A DNA stretch of 64,000 bases from Caulobacter sp. D5 (GTDB lineage Bacteria; Pseudomonadota; Alphaproteobacteria; Caulobacterales; Caulobacteraceae): NCBI RefSeq assembly GCF_003185805.1, contig NZ_QHJY01000033.1, positions 1-64,000 on the forward strand. The letters run 5' to 3'. Each line of letters opens with the position of its first letter. Positions within the stretch are counted from its first letter, which is position 1. This document shows positions 56,305 to 64,000 of this stretch, piece after piece. The notes beneath the pieces are model-generated. The model did no database searches. It was not told the DNA's origin and saw only the letters and a program-made list of their open reading frames with translations. The translations under genes and the position numbers were made by a program.

Positions 56305-58676
56305 GCCGTGGCTCCAGCCTTGGCGCTGAACACCCGCACGCCGAACACCGGGCCGGCGCTCGACCGCTCCTTCGGCACGAAGCGCACCTTCACGCTGGTC
56401 TTGCCCTTGGTCAGGGCCTCGGCCAGCGGGTACTCGACATCGAAGAACTTGCCCGGACGGTCGTTGTCGAGGACCTGGGTGGCCACCTTGGTCCCGTCGA
56501 CCAGGATGTCGAAGGTCCGCGCACGCTCCCCACCCCAATAGGTCGCCTGCAGGATCAGCGCCCCGGCCCGCACCTTCATGTCGAACTCGAAGAAGCCGCC
56601 GGAGCGAGCGTCACGGCCGTTACGGCCGCGATAGCTGACCGGATAGGAGATGTCGGAGGTCAGGTTGTGGTCGCGCTCGGGCTGCATCTCGCCCAGGTGC
56701 ATGACGTCGACCGATCGGGCGGCGATGTCGCGGGCCTTGGCCTGGTCGGCCAGGAATGCGGCCTCTTCGGTCTTCCACGAGGCTTCGGTGAAGCGCTTGA
56801 AATAGACGGCGCTGCGACGCTCGTACTGACTATAGAACGGCGCGAAGCTCAGAGCGCCCGGCCGTGACACGCCGTCGACGGTGTAGAGCGCCTTCTTCGG
56901 CTCGACCGGCTTGAAGCCGGCCAGCAGGTCGGCCCCGACCATGGCCGGATCGGCGCTGTTCCATTCGGCCTCGCCGGGACCAAGGTCGGCGGCCAGCACC
57001 ATGGGGCCGCGCAGGAAGGCGATGGTGTTGGCGTCGCCGGGCGCCGCCTCCAGCCGCAGGTCGAGCGGCAGGGCGATCGAGACCACATCGCCGGCCTTCC
57101 ACTTGCGCTCGACCAGGGCGTAGCCGCCCGACAGCACCGGCGTCACCGCCTCGTCGTTGACGCTGACCACGGCCTTGCCATTGGCCCAGCCCGGCACGCG
57201 CAGGGCGATGGTGAAGCGGCCCGGCTTGGCCAGCTTGCTCAGGGTCAGGCGGCTTTCCGGTTCGAACGGGTAGAGGGTTTCGAGCTTGAGGGCCGCGCCG
57301 CGCGCCTTCCACTGGGCGTCGGCCGGGATGTAGAGGTTGACCAGCAGGGTCCCCTCGCCTTCCCAGAAGATCGACTCGCCGTGCTTGGCGTGGCTCTCCA
57401 TGCCGCTGCCGACGCAGCACCAGAAGGCGTCGTCGTCGGTGGTCGAGAAGCCCCGCGTCGATCCGGTCATCAGCGGCGTCATGTAGGTGAAGCCGCCGGT
57501 CTTGGGGTTCTGCGCCGCCATCACGTGGTTGAGGTGCGCCCGCTCGTAATAGTCGAACAGCGAGCCGTCCGGCTTCCAGCTGTAGAGCTGCCGGGTCAGC
57601 TTGAGCATGTTGTAGGTGTTGCAGTGCTCGCAGGTCTGCTCGGTGATGTGGTCGGCGATGCTGTCGGGCGACGAGAAGTACTCGCGGTCGGCGTTACCGC
57701 CGATGACGTAGCTGTGGTGCTGGGTCACGGTCTGCCAGAAGAACCGCGCGGCGGTGGCGTCCTTCTCCTTGCCGGTCAGCTCGTAGAGGCGGCCCAGGCC
57801 GATCAGCTTGGGCACCTGGGTGTTGGCGTGGAAGTTGGCCAGCTTGTCTTCCTGCGCGGCCAGCGGATCCAGGACCTTGCGGTCATAGATGCGCTCGGCC
57901 ACCACCAGCCAGCGCGCGTCCTTGGTGCGGGCGTAAAGCTCGGCGTAGCTCTCGTTCAGGCCGCCATACTCGCAGCCCAGCAGGGTCTGCATCTGGGCGT
58001 CGTCGAGGGCGGCGAACACCTTCTCGAAATAGGTGCCCAGCCCGGTCACGACCTCCAGGGCCTGGGCGTTGCCCCAGGCGGCGTGGATGTCGAGCAGGCC
58101 GGCGAACAGCTTGTGCACCGTGTAGAGCGGCGACCAGGAGCCGTTGAGGTCGAAGCCGCCCGAACGGATGTCGCCCTTCATCACCTCGCCGAAGATCTCC
58201 TCGCCGTCGACGACGGTGCCGTCCTTGCGCTTGCGCTGCAGGGCGCCGACATAGCCGGTGCCGCGCTTGGCCTGGGCGCGGGCCAGTTCTGAGACGATGT
58301 AGTCGGCGCGGCGGCGGCACTCGGCGTCGCCGGTCTGCTGCCAGGTCAGCACCAGGGCGCTCATGTAGTGGCCCAGGGTGTGGCCGGCGATGGTGTCGGA
58401 TTCCCAGCCGCCGTAGATTTCCCCCTTGGCGGGCAGGCCGGCGAAGATCATGAAATTATGCAGCAGCCGATCGGGGCTAAGACGCAGCAGGTAGGCGTGG
58501 TTGACCTCGACCGCGGTCGCGAAGTCGGACGGCAGCAGCCGCACGTCGGAAAGCGGCAGCGGCGCGGCCTTGGTCGGAACGGAAGGCCCCTTGCCGGCGG
58601 CGAAGGCGCGGATCGGCTGGGCGGACGCCATAACGGCGGCGGTGGCGAGCAGCAAATCGCGGCGGCTGGCGGACAT
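56301..58676 (-). CDS. GH127 beta-L-arabinofuranosidase
   Basis: A 791-residue protein with a signal containing SASRRDLLLATAA (Tat-like, about 1-27). The (alpha/alpha)6 barrel (about 45-430) has HTLGHYMSALV, and the metal-thiolate centre Glu350, Cys352, Cys420 and Cys421 (TCEHC and FWCCVGSG), as in HypBA1, in which a zinc-bound cysteine is the nucleophile. A C-terminal beta domain (about 440-780) follows. HypBA1 removes beta-L-arabinofuranose from hydroxyproline-linked arabino-oligosaccharides of extensin and similar glycans. First gene of the minus-strand operon, followed by DUF885 with a four-base overlap. A GGGGTG ribosome site precedes the ATG, and a GTATAC-centred box lies 19-34 bp upstream. 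Confidence 0.92.
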   Translation of the reverse strand: MSASRRDLLLATAAVMASAQPIRAFAAGKGPSVPTKAAPLPLSDVRLLPSDFATAVEVNHAYLLRLSPDRLLHNFMIFAGLPAKGEIYGGWESDTIAGHTLGHYMSALVLTWQQTGDAECRRRADYIVSELARAQAKRGTGYVGALQRKRKDGTVVDGEEIFGEVMKGDIRSGGFDLNGSWSPLYTVHKLFAGLLDIHAAWGNAQALEVVTGLGTYFEKVFAALDDAQMQTLLGCEYGGLNESYAELYARTKDARWLVVAERIYDRKVLDPLAAQEDKLANFHANTQVPKLIGLGRLYELTGKEKDATAARFFWQTVTQHHSYVIGGNADREYFSSPDSIADHITEQTCEHCNTYNMLKLTRQLYSWKPDGSLFDYYERAHLNHVMAAQNPKTGGFTYMTPLMTGSTRGFSTTDDDAFWCCVGSGMESHAKHGESIFWEGEGTLLVNLYIPADAQWKARGAALKLETLYPFEPESRLTLSKLAKPGRFTIALRVPGWANGKAVVSVNDEAVTPVLSGGYALVERKWKAGDVVSIALPLDLRLEAAPGDANTIAFLRGPMVLAADLGPGEAEWNSADPAMVGADLLAGFKPVEPKKALYTVDGVSRPGALSFAPFYSQYERRSAVYFKRFTEASWKTEEAAFLADQAKARDIAARSVDVMHLGEMQPERDHNLTSDISYPVSYRGRNGRDARSGGFFEFDMKVRAGALILQATYWGGERARTFDILVDGTKVATQVLDNDRPGKFFDVEYPLAEALTKGKTSVKVRFVPKERSSAGPVFGVRVFSAKAGATA

Positions 58677-59058
58677 CGAAGCACCCCAAACTTAATACGG
58701 TATACGAAATAAGTCAGACATATTTTCGAAGGTCAATCACCTGATTTTCAGGGATGCGGGAAGCGGCGCCGAAACGCACGCCGCCCTCGTCGTCCAGCCT
58801 ATCAAGCAGGCAAGCCGCGACCGCCATTCGTGCAGCTACGTCAGGGGCTTGGCGGGCTTGCTTCGGTCCTCACGATGGTGCGCCGAAACCTCGCTTGCCC
58901 TACGCATTTATAAGGAAGAAGCGAGGCGCCTCGATCGGGGAACAACCACTTCGCCAGGTGCGTCGGATCAATAAAAAGTCTGATCATATATCGTATAATC
59001 TTCTTGACGCCGCATCGCTGACCGTCGTTTCTGCAACGAAGCGAAACGGGGGTGAGCC
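58677..59058. promoter_or_regulatory. 382-bp divergent promoter region with TCGTATA boxes
   Basis: The region between GH127 and the S9 peptidase holds no convincing gene. On the GH127 side ATACGGTATACGAAAT lies at 58695-58710 (core GTATAC 58700-58705; minus strand reads TTTCGTATACCG), with GGTCAA (TTGACC on the minus strand) at 58731-58736. On the peptidase side ATATATCGTATAAT at 58986-58999 is followed by TTGACG at 59004-59009, as before the TonB receptor at 48292. All three share TCGTATA, so one regulator probably controls them; its gene is not seen here. Confidence 0.5.
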
Positions 59059-61425
59059 TTGCGGACGAAGACGCGCATGTCGCGACGAGCGACTTTGTGG
59101 ATGACGGCGGGCGCCGTCCTGGCCCTGTCCGCGCCTGCGATTACGGTCGCCGCGACGACCAAGCCCGCCTCTAGCGCGACCGCCCCCTCCCCTCAGCCGC
59201 CTATCGCCGAACGCTATCGCAAGGCCGACGCCTTCCTGCGCCAGAACCTCTCCAAGCTGATCGTCGACGCCGACCTGCAGCCCGCCTTCACCGACGACGG
59301 CAAGGGCCTGCTCTATCTGAAGGGCAAGGCAGGCGAGCGATCCGTGCGCTTCGTGGATCTGGCTTCCAGGCAAGACCGCGTCCTGACCGACGACCGCGCC
59401 CTGGCCGCCAAGCTGTCAGCGGCGCTGGGCAAGCCCGTTCCTGCTGACGGCCTATGGCTGGCCCGCCTCGGCTTCGACACGGCTGGCGGCGTCCTGTCCT
59501 TCGACGCCCAGGGCAAGCGCTGGAATCTGTCAGCCAAGGGCGAGCTGTCCGAGGCGCACGAGGCCGAATGGAGCCCGGCGCTGTCGCCCGATGGCCGCTT
59601 CGAGATCGTCGCCCGTGACTTCAACCTCTTCGCCCGCGAACTGAAGACCGGCCGCGAGATCGCCCAGACCCAGGACGGTGCCCGCGAGCAGCCCTATGGT
59701 CGGGGCATCCCGCAACTGGCCGATATCCTGAAGGCCGGCCGCGAGGAGCCGGACATGCCGGTGTCGGTGCGCTGGTCGCCGGACAGCGCCAAGATCCTGA
59801 CCTGGCGGCTCGACACCCGCGGCGTCGAGCGCCTGTCGATCACCCAGCAGAACCCCGGCGGCCTCTATCCGCGCAGCTTCGCCTACGTCTATCCGCTGGC
59901 GGGCGCGAAGGTGCTGCCGCAGGCCACGCGGCTGGTGATCGACGTCGACCAGGCGTTCAAGGATGGCAAGGCCAAGCAGGTCGCGCTGCAGATCCCCAGC
60001 GAGTCCCTGCTCTATCCGGCCGATCCGGACCTGGGCTGGATCGGTGATCGCGTTCGCGTGCAGTGGACCGAGCGCGGCTATGGCCAGCTCGTCATCTATT
60101 CGGCCGATCCCAAGACCGGGGCTGCGACCGTCTTGGCGCGCGAGAAGGTCAAGCCGATCGTCACCGTGACCTCGACCCAGATCCAGCCGCAACCGGACCT
60201 CGGCGGCGAGCTGGTGATCTCCGAGCGCTCGGGCTGGGCCCAGCTCTATCTGGTCAAGCCCGACGCCCCCGACGGCGGCGCGGCCCTGACGACCGGCGCC
60301 TGGGAAGTCCTGTCGATCGAGCACATCGACCCGGCCGCCAAGAGCCTGGTGCTGACCGGCGTCGGTCGCGAGGCCGACCGTAACCCTTACGACCGCGCCC
60401 TCTATCGCACCGGCCTGGACGGCGCCGCGCCGCGCCTGCTGACGCCCGAGCCGTTGGACCACGACACCCGCGTCTCGCCGGACGGCCGATGGTTCGTCGA
60501 CGCCATGTCGAGCCCGACGGAGCCGACCCGCACCGTGCTGCGCGACGCCGCCGACGGAAAGATCGTGCTGGAGCTTGGCCGCGCCGACGCCAGCGCCCTG
60601 GCCGCCGCCGGCTACACCCCGCCCGAGCCGTTCCAGGGCGTGGCCGCCGACGGCAAGACGCCGCTCTACGGCATGATCTTCCGCCCGGCCGGCTATGATC
60701 CCAAACGGCGCTATCCGGTGATCGACAACGTCTACACCGGCCCGACCACCACCCAGGTTCCGGTCGAATGGAGCGAAAGCGTCCTGGCTGGTGGCAACAG
60801 CGTCGCCCAGATCGGCGCGATCGTGGTGATGATCGACGGTCGCGGCACCTCGCGCCGCGGCCAGGCCTTCCGGCTGCCCGCCTACCAGAACCTCGGCGAG
60901 GTCGGCCTCGACGACCACATCGCCATGATCAAGCAGATGGCGGCCAAGCATCCGGAGATGGACGCCACCCGCGTGGGCGTCTACGGCGGCTCGGCCGGCG
61001 GTTACGACGCGGCCCGCTTCGTGCTGCGCCGGCCCGAGTTCTTCAAGGTCGCCGTAGCCTCGTCGGGCAATCACGACCTGCGCCTGGACAAGGCCTGGTG
61101 GCCGGAAGTCTCGATGGGCCTGGCCGACGAGGCCACCTGGGAGCGCAACTCCAACATGTCGGTCGCCGGCAACCTGCAGGGCAAGCTGCTGCTGGTGCAC
61201 GGCGACATCGACGACAACGTGCCGGTCACCGAGAGCCTTCGCCTGGCCCAGGCCCTGATCAAGGCCGGCCGCGACGTCGACCTGGTGATCCTGCCCAACA
61301 CCACCCACGCCGTCGGCCAGCCCTTCTTCCACAAGAAGCTGCGCGACTACTTCACCCGTAATCTGCTCGACGAAGCCCCGCCGCCGCTGACCACCGCGGC
61401 GACCTCGGCTCCGGTCACGCGATGA
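59059..61425 (+). CDS. S9 family (dipeptidyl peptidase IV-like) serine peptidase
   Basis: A 788-residue secreted peptidase (hydrophobic signal about 8-32). It has an N-terminal beta-propeller (DPPIV_N, about 60-520) and a C-terminal alpha/beta hydrolase domain with nucleophile Ser645 (YGGSAGGYDAARF), Asp718 (HGDIDDNVP) and His750 (NTTHAVGQPF). S9B enzymes release dipeptides after proline or alanine. The chosen TTG start has GGGGGTGAG just upstream; an ATG 18 bp later is the alternative. The stop overlaps or abuts the DUF5695-like gene that follows. Placement opposite an arabinofuranosidase/galactosidase operon, under a similar promoter box, suggests joint work on proline-rich glycoprotein (inference). 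Confidence 0.88.
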   Translation: MRTKTRMSRRATLWMTAGAVLALSAPAITVAATTKPASSATAPSPQPPIAERYRKADAFLRQNLSKLIVDADLQPAFTDDGKGLLYLKGKAGERSVRFVDLASRQDRVLTDDRALAAKLSAALGKPVPADGLWLARLGFDTAGGVLSFDAQGKRWNLSAKGELSEAHEAEWSPALSPDGRFEIVARDFNLFARELKTGREIAQTQDGAREQPYGRGIPQLADILKAGREEPDMPVSVRWSPDSAKILTWRLDTRGVERLSITQQNPGGLYPRSFAYVYPLAGAKVLPQATRLVIDVDQAFKDGKAKQVALQIPSESLLYPADPDLGWIGDRVRVQWTERGYGQLVIYSADPKTGAATVLAREKVKPIVTVTSTQIQPQPDLGGELVISERSGWAQLYLVKPDAPDGGAALTTGAWEVLSIEHIDPAAKSLVLTGVGREADRNPYDRALYRTGLDGAAPRLLTPEPLDHDTRVSPDGRWFVDAMSSPTEPTRTVLRDAADGKIVLELGRADASALAAAGYTPPEPFQGVAADGKTPLYGMIFRPAGYDPKRRYPVIDNVYTGPTTTQVPVEWSESVLAGGNSVAQIGAIVVMIDGRGTSRRGQAFRLPAYQNLGEVGLDDHIAMIKQMAAKHPEMDATRVGVYGGSAGGYDAARFVLRRPEFFKVAVASSGNHDLRLDKAWWPEVSMGLADEATWERNSNMSVAGNLQGKLLLVHGDIDDNVPVTESLRLAQALIKAGRDVDLVILPNTTHAVGQPFFHKKLRDYFTRNLLDEAPPPLTTAATSAPVTR

Positions 61426-61433
61426 GGCGCCCG

Positions 61434-64000
61434 ATGAACAAAGCACGCTCCCTTTCCCTGGCCCTGCTGCTGCTCGCCGGCGCCTCCGCCGCCCTGCCCG
61501 TCCCGATGACGGCCTTCGCGCAAGAACCGCCCAAGGAAGAAAAGAAGGTCTTCCCGCCGATCGCCAAGACGGCCTACCGCACCAAGCAGTTCCAGCTCGA
61601 CCTGCGGACCGACACCCAGACCCTGGCGCGCCTGTCGCCGCTGGGCGAGGCCGCCTTCGACTTCACGCCCGGCGCCCGCGAGGCCGAGCGCGCCGAGGAC
61701 GGTTACGTGCACATCGGCGATATTCATCTGCGGGTGCGCGAAGCCGGCGGAACTTGGCGTGACTTCAGCTCGGCCCACGCCCGCAAGCCGATCCGCGCCC
61801 TGAAGGCCGGCGGCGCGGTGCTGGCCGCGGCCGACATCACCGCCTCGTTGGGCGAAGGCGCGCCGGTGCGCGTCGAGCGCCGCTGGGTGAATGACAACGG
61901 CGTGCTGGCCTTGCGCTTCACCCTGGTCAACACCGGCAAGGCGCCGCTGGAGATCGGGGGCCTGGGCCTGCCCATGGTGTTCGACAACATCATCACCGAC
62001 CGCTCGCTGGAGGAGGCCCACGCCCAGGCCAGCTTCGTCGATCCCTATATCGGCCGCGACGCCGGCTACCTGCAGGTCACCCGCCTGAACGGCAAGGGTC
62101 CGGCCCTGCTGGTGCTGCCCGAGAAGGGCACGCCGCTGGAGGCCTATCGCCCGATCCGCGAGGCCCGCGCCACCCGCGGCGACGGCGACATCCTTACCGA
62201 CAAGACCCAGCGCGGCCAGACCGCCGAGGGCTTCTACGACTGGACCGTCGCCAGCCTGGGCTTCGCCGAGAAGGAATGGAAGAACGCCGGCCAGCAGTGG
62301 AACACGCCGACCAGCGTCACCCTCCAGCCGGGCGAGAAGCGCGAAATCGGCGTGCGCTTCGTGGCCTCGCCCTCGATCCGCGCCATCGAGGACACCCTGG
62401 TCGCCAACAAGCGCCCCGTCGCTGTCGGCGTGCCCGGCTACGTGCTGCCCACCGACCAGCAGGGCTCGCTGTTCCTGAAGTCGCCCTCCAAGGTGGCCAA
62501 GGTCGAGAGCTTCCCGGCCGGCGCCCTGACCGCCACGGCGAGCGGCCAAGGCAAGGGCTGGGCGCGCTATGACGTGAAGGCCTCGGGCTGGGGCCGCGCC
62601 ACCCTGTCGATCACCTATGCCGACGGCCAGGTGCAGACGGTCAGCTACTTCGTCACCAAGCCGCTGGAACAGACCATGGCGGACCTTGGCCGGTTCACCA
62701 CCGAGAAGCAGTGGTTCGACGACAAGGCCGACCCGTTCGGCCGCTCGCCGGCGATCCTCAGCTACGACCGCGAGACGAACAAGATCGTCACCCAGGACTC
62801 GCGGGTCTGGGTGGCGGGCATGAGCGACGAAGGCGGCGCCGGCGCCTGGGTGGCGGCGATCATGAAGCAGCTCGACAACCCCGACGCCGGCGAGGTCTCC
62901 CGGCTGGAGCGTATGGTCGACGAGACCGTGGTCGGCAACCTGCAGGTCGCCGACGGCCCGCAGGCCGGGGCGGTCAAAAAGAGCCTGTTCTACTACCAGC
63001 CCGACGAGCTGCCCAACTACTACGACCCCAAGATCGACTGGCGCTCCTGGACCTCGTGGTCGAAGAAGGACGCCGGGGATCTGGGCCGCTCCTACAACTA
63101 TCCGCACGTCGCCATCGGCCACTGGGTGCTCTACCGCCTGGCCCGCAACCACCAGGGCCTGGTCACCCGCCACGACTGGCGCTGGTACCTCGACCACGCG
63201 CGGATGACCGCCGTGGCGATGATGCGCGACGCCCCCTACTACGCCCAGTTCGGCCAGATGGAGGGCGACGTCTTCGTCGACATCCTGAAAGACCTGAAGC
63301 GCGAGGGCATGACCGCCGAGGCGGCCGAGTACGAGGCCCTGATGAAGGGCCGCGCCGACCACTGGAAGACCCTGCCCTATCCGTTCGGCAGCGAGATGGC
63401 CTGGGATTCCACCGGCCAGCCCGAGGTCTATGCCTGGATGCGCTATTTCGGCTACCAGCCGCAGGCCGACGAGACCCGCGAGGTGATCCTCGCCTACGAT
63501 CCGACCATCCCCAGCTGGGGCTACAACGGCAACGCCCGCCGCTATTGGGACTTCCTGTACGGCGGCAAGTACTCGCGCATCGAGCGGCAGATCCACCACT
63601 ACGGCTCGGCCCTGAACGCGGTGCCGCTGTTCGACGCCTTCCGCGCCGATCCGGCCGACCTGCACCTGCTGCGCGTGGCCTACGGCGGCATGATGGGCGG
63701 GATCACCAATATCGACCAGGACGGCTTCGGCTCGGCCGCCTTCCACTCCTATCCCGACATGATGAAGTGGGACCCGCTGACCGGCGACTACGGCATGGGC
63801 TTCTTCGGCCACGCCTATGCGGCGGCGACCTATGCGGTGAAGGACCCGACCTTCGGCTGGCTGGGCTTCGGCGGCGACGTCAGCGAGGCCGGCGGCGTGG
63901 TGCGGATCACGCCCAAGGACGGCGCTCGCGCCCGCCTGTTCGTCGCTCCCGTCGGCGCCTGGCTGACGCTGGAGGCCGGCAAGATCGAGGCGGCGACCTA
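61434..64000 (+). CDS. DUF5695-like secreted protein (3' end outside window)
   Basis: An open frame of at least 855 codons running off the window. The ATG at 61434 is favoured by GAGG at 61424-61427; another ATG at 61422 overlaps the S9 stop. A signal peptide ends near TAFAQ (about 30). The N-terminal half is beta-rich (about 40-360; GPALLVLPEKGTPLEAYRP). The second half has helical repeats with many Trp/Tyr-rich segments (NYPHVAIGHWVLYRLARNH, AWDSTGQPEVYAWMRYFGYQ, HYGSALNAVPLFDAFR) typical of an (alpha/alpha)6 glycosidase-like toroid. From memory it matches DUF5695, a family without an agreed function. Co-transcription with the S9 peptidase is very likely. It may be a new glycosidase or lyase acting on the same substrate. 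Confidence 0.75.
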   Translation, partial: MNKARSLSLALLLLAGASAALPVPMTAFAQEPPKEEKKVFPPIAKTAYRTKQFQLDLRTDTQTLARLSPLGEAAFDFTPGAREAERAEDGYVHIGDIHLRVREAGGTWRDFSSAHARKPIRALKAGGAVLAAADITASLGEGAPVRVERRWVNDNGVLALRFTLVNTGKAPLEIGGLGLPMVFDNIITDRSLEEAHAQASFVDPYIGRDAGYLQVTRLNGKGPALLVLPEKGTPLEAYRPIREARATRGDGDILTDKTQRGQTAEGFYDWTVASLGFAEKEWKNAGQQWNTPTSVTLQPGEKREIGVRFVASPSIRAIEDTLVANKRPVAVGVPGYVLPTDQQGSLFLKSPSKVAKVESFPAGALTATASGQGKGWARYDVKASGWGRATLSITYADGQVQTVSYFVTKPLEQTMADLGRFTTEKQWFDDKADPFGRSPAILSYDRETNKIVTQDSRVWVAGMSDEGGAGAWVAAIMKQLDNPDAGEVSRLERMVDETVVGNLQVADGPQAGAVKKSLFYYQPDELPNYYDPKIDWRSWTSWSKKDAGDLGRSYNYPHVAIGHWVLYRLARNHQGLVTRHDWRWYLDHARMTAVAMMRDAPYYAQFGQMEGDVFVDILKDLKREGMTAEAAEYEALMKGRADHWKTLPYPFGSEMAWDSTGQPEVYAWMRYFGYQPQADETREVILAYDPTIPSWGYNGNARRYWDFLYGGKYSRIERQIHHYGSALNAVPLFDAFRADPADLHLLRVAYGGMMGGITNIDQDGFGSAAFHSYPDMMKWDPLTGDYGMGFFGHAYAAATYAVKDPTFGWLGFGGDVSEAGGVVRITPKDGARARLFVAPVGAWLTLEAGKIEAAT

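Noticed and set aside
61347-63812. 821-codon minus-strand frame opposite the last gene
   Set aside because: The plus strand has a signal peptide, ribosome site and coherent domains to the window end. The opposite frame is His/Gln/Ala-rich noise.

Overview
The window is GC-rich, gene-dense DNA from an alphaproteobacterium. It looks like Caulobacteraceae, most likely Caulobacter or a close relative. The reasons are five large TonB-dependent receptors (two of them of the Caulobacter type with an N-terminal SALSANEIG/SIESEDVGKLP-like plug), five MFS carriers, a cyo quinol oxidase operon linked to RegB/RegA, and many secreted polysaccharide enzymes. No tRNA, rRNA, CRISPR array, transposase or phage gene was found. 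Genus assignment is inference.

Region by region. 1-5297: the 3' part of a HAMP-array hybrid kinase followed by a second hybrid kinase, probably co-transcribed. 5305-14600: a uronate-polymer locus made of a FadR-type GntR regulator, a TonB receptor, an SGNH acetylesterase, an SDR, an ExuT-like carrier and a heparinase/alginate-lyase-type lyase. ACCAATTT-type sites lie at its three promoters. 14680-21373: one tightly packed seven-gene operon, cyoABCD-SURF1-regB-regA, with a divergent MHS-type carrier at 21605. 23013-34252: a cluster that fits sulfosugar use. It has an SsuD/SmoC-like FMNH2 monooxygenase translationally coupled to an aldo/keto reductase, a divergent Gfo/Idh/MocA protein (possible NAD-dependent sulfoquinovosidase), two TonB receptors, and a cytoplasmic sulfatase with its own carrier. 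34529-39702: an atypical M19 dipeptidase, then an isochorismatase-fold amidase, two DUF1989 proteins (carboxyguanidine deiminase/urea-carboxylase-associated type) and allophanate hydrolase, with no urea or guanidine carboxylase. 39830-48123: a secreted lipase-like hydrolase, a LysR regulator, a TonB receptor and two MFS carriers. 48372-64000: a TonB receptor, a GH27-GH43-DUF885-GH127 operon on the minus strand, and a divergent S9 peptidase plus DUF5695-like protein. Together these suggest use of L-arabinofuranose-decorated plant material, possibly hydroxyproline-rich glycoprotein (extensin).

The genes work as repeated modules of outer-membrane receptor, periplasmic or cytoplasmic depolymerase, inner-membrane carrier and local regulator. 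Energy metabolism is represented by the quinol oxidase and its redox two-component system.

The points most worth checking are the putative sulfoquinovose monooxygenase pathway, the carboxylase-free DUF1989/allophanate operon, the extensin-like locus with a shared TCGTATA promoter motif, and a 15-bp sequence shared by the cyo and lyase promoters. Function assignments come from reading motifs by eye; no database search was run.
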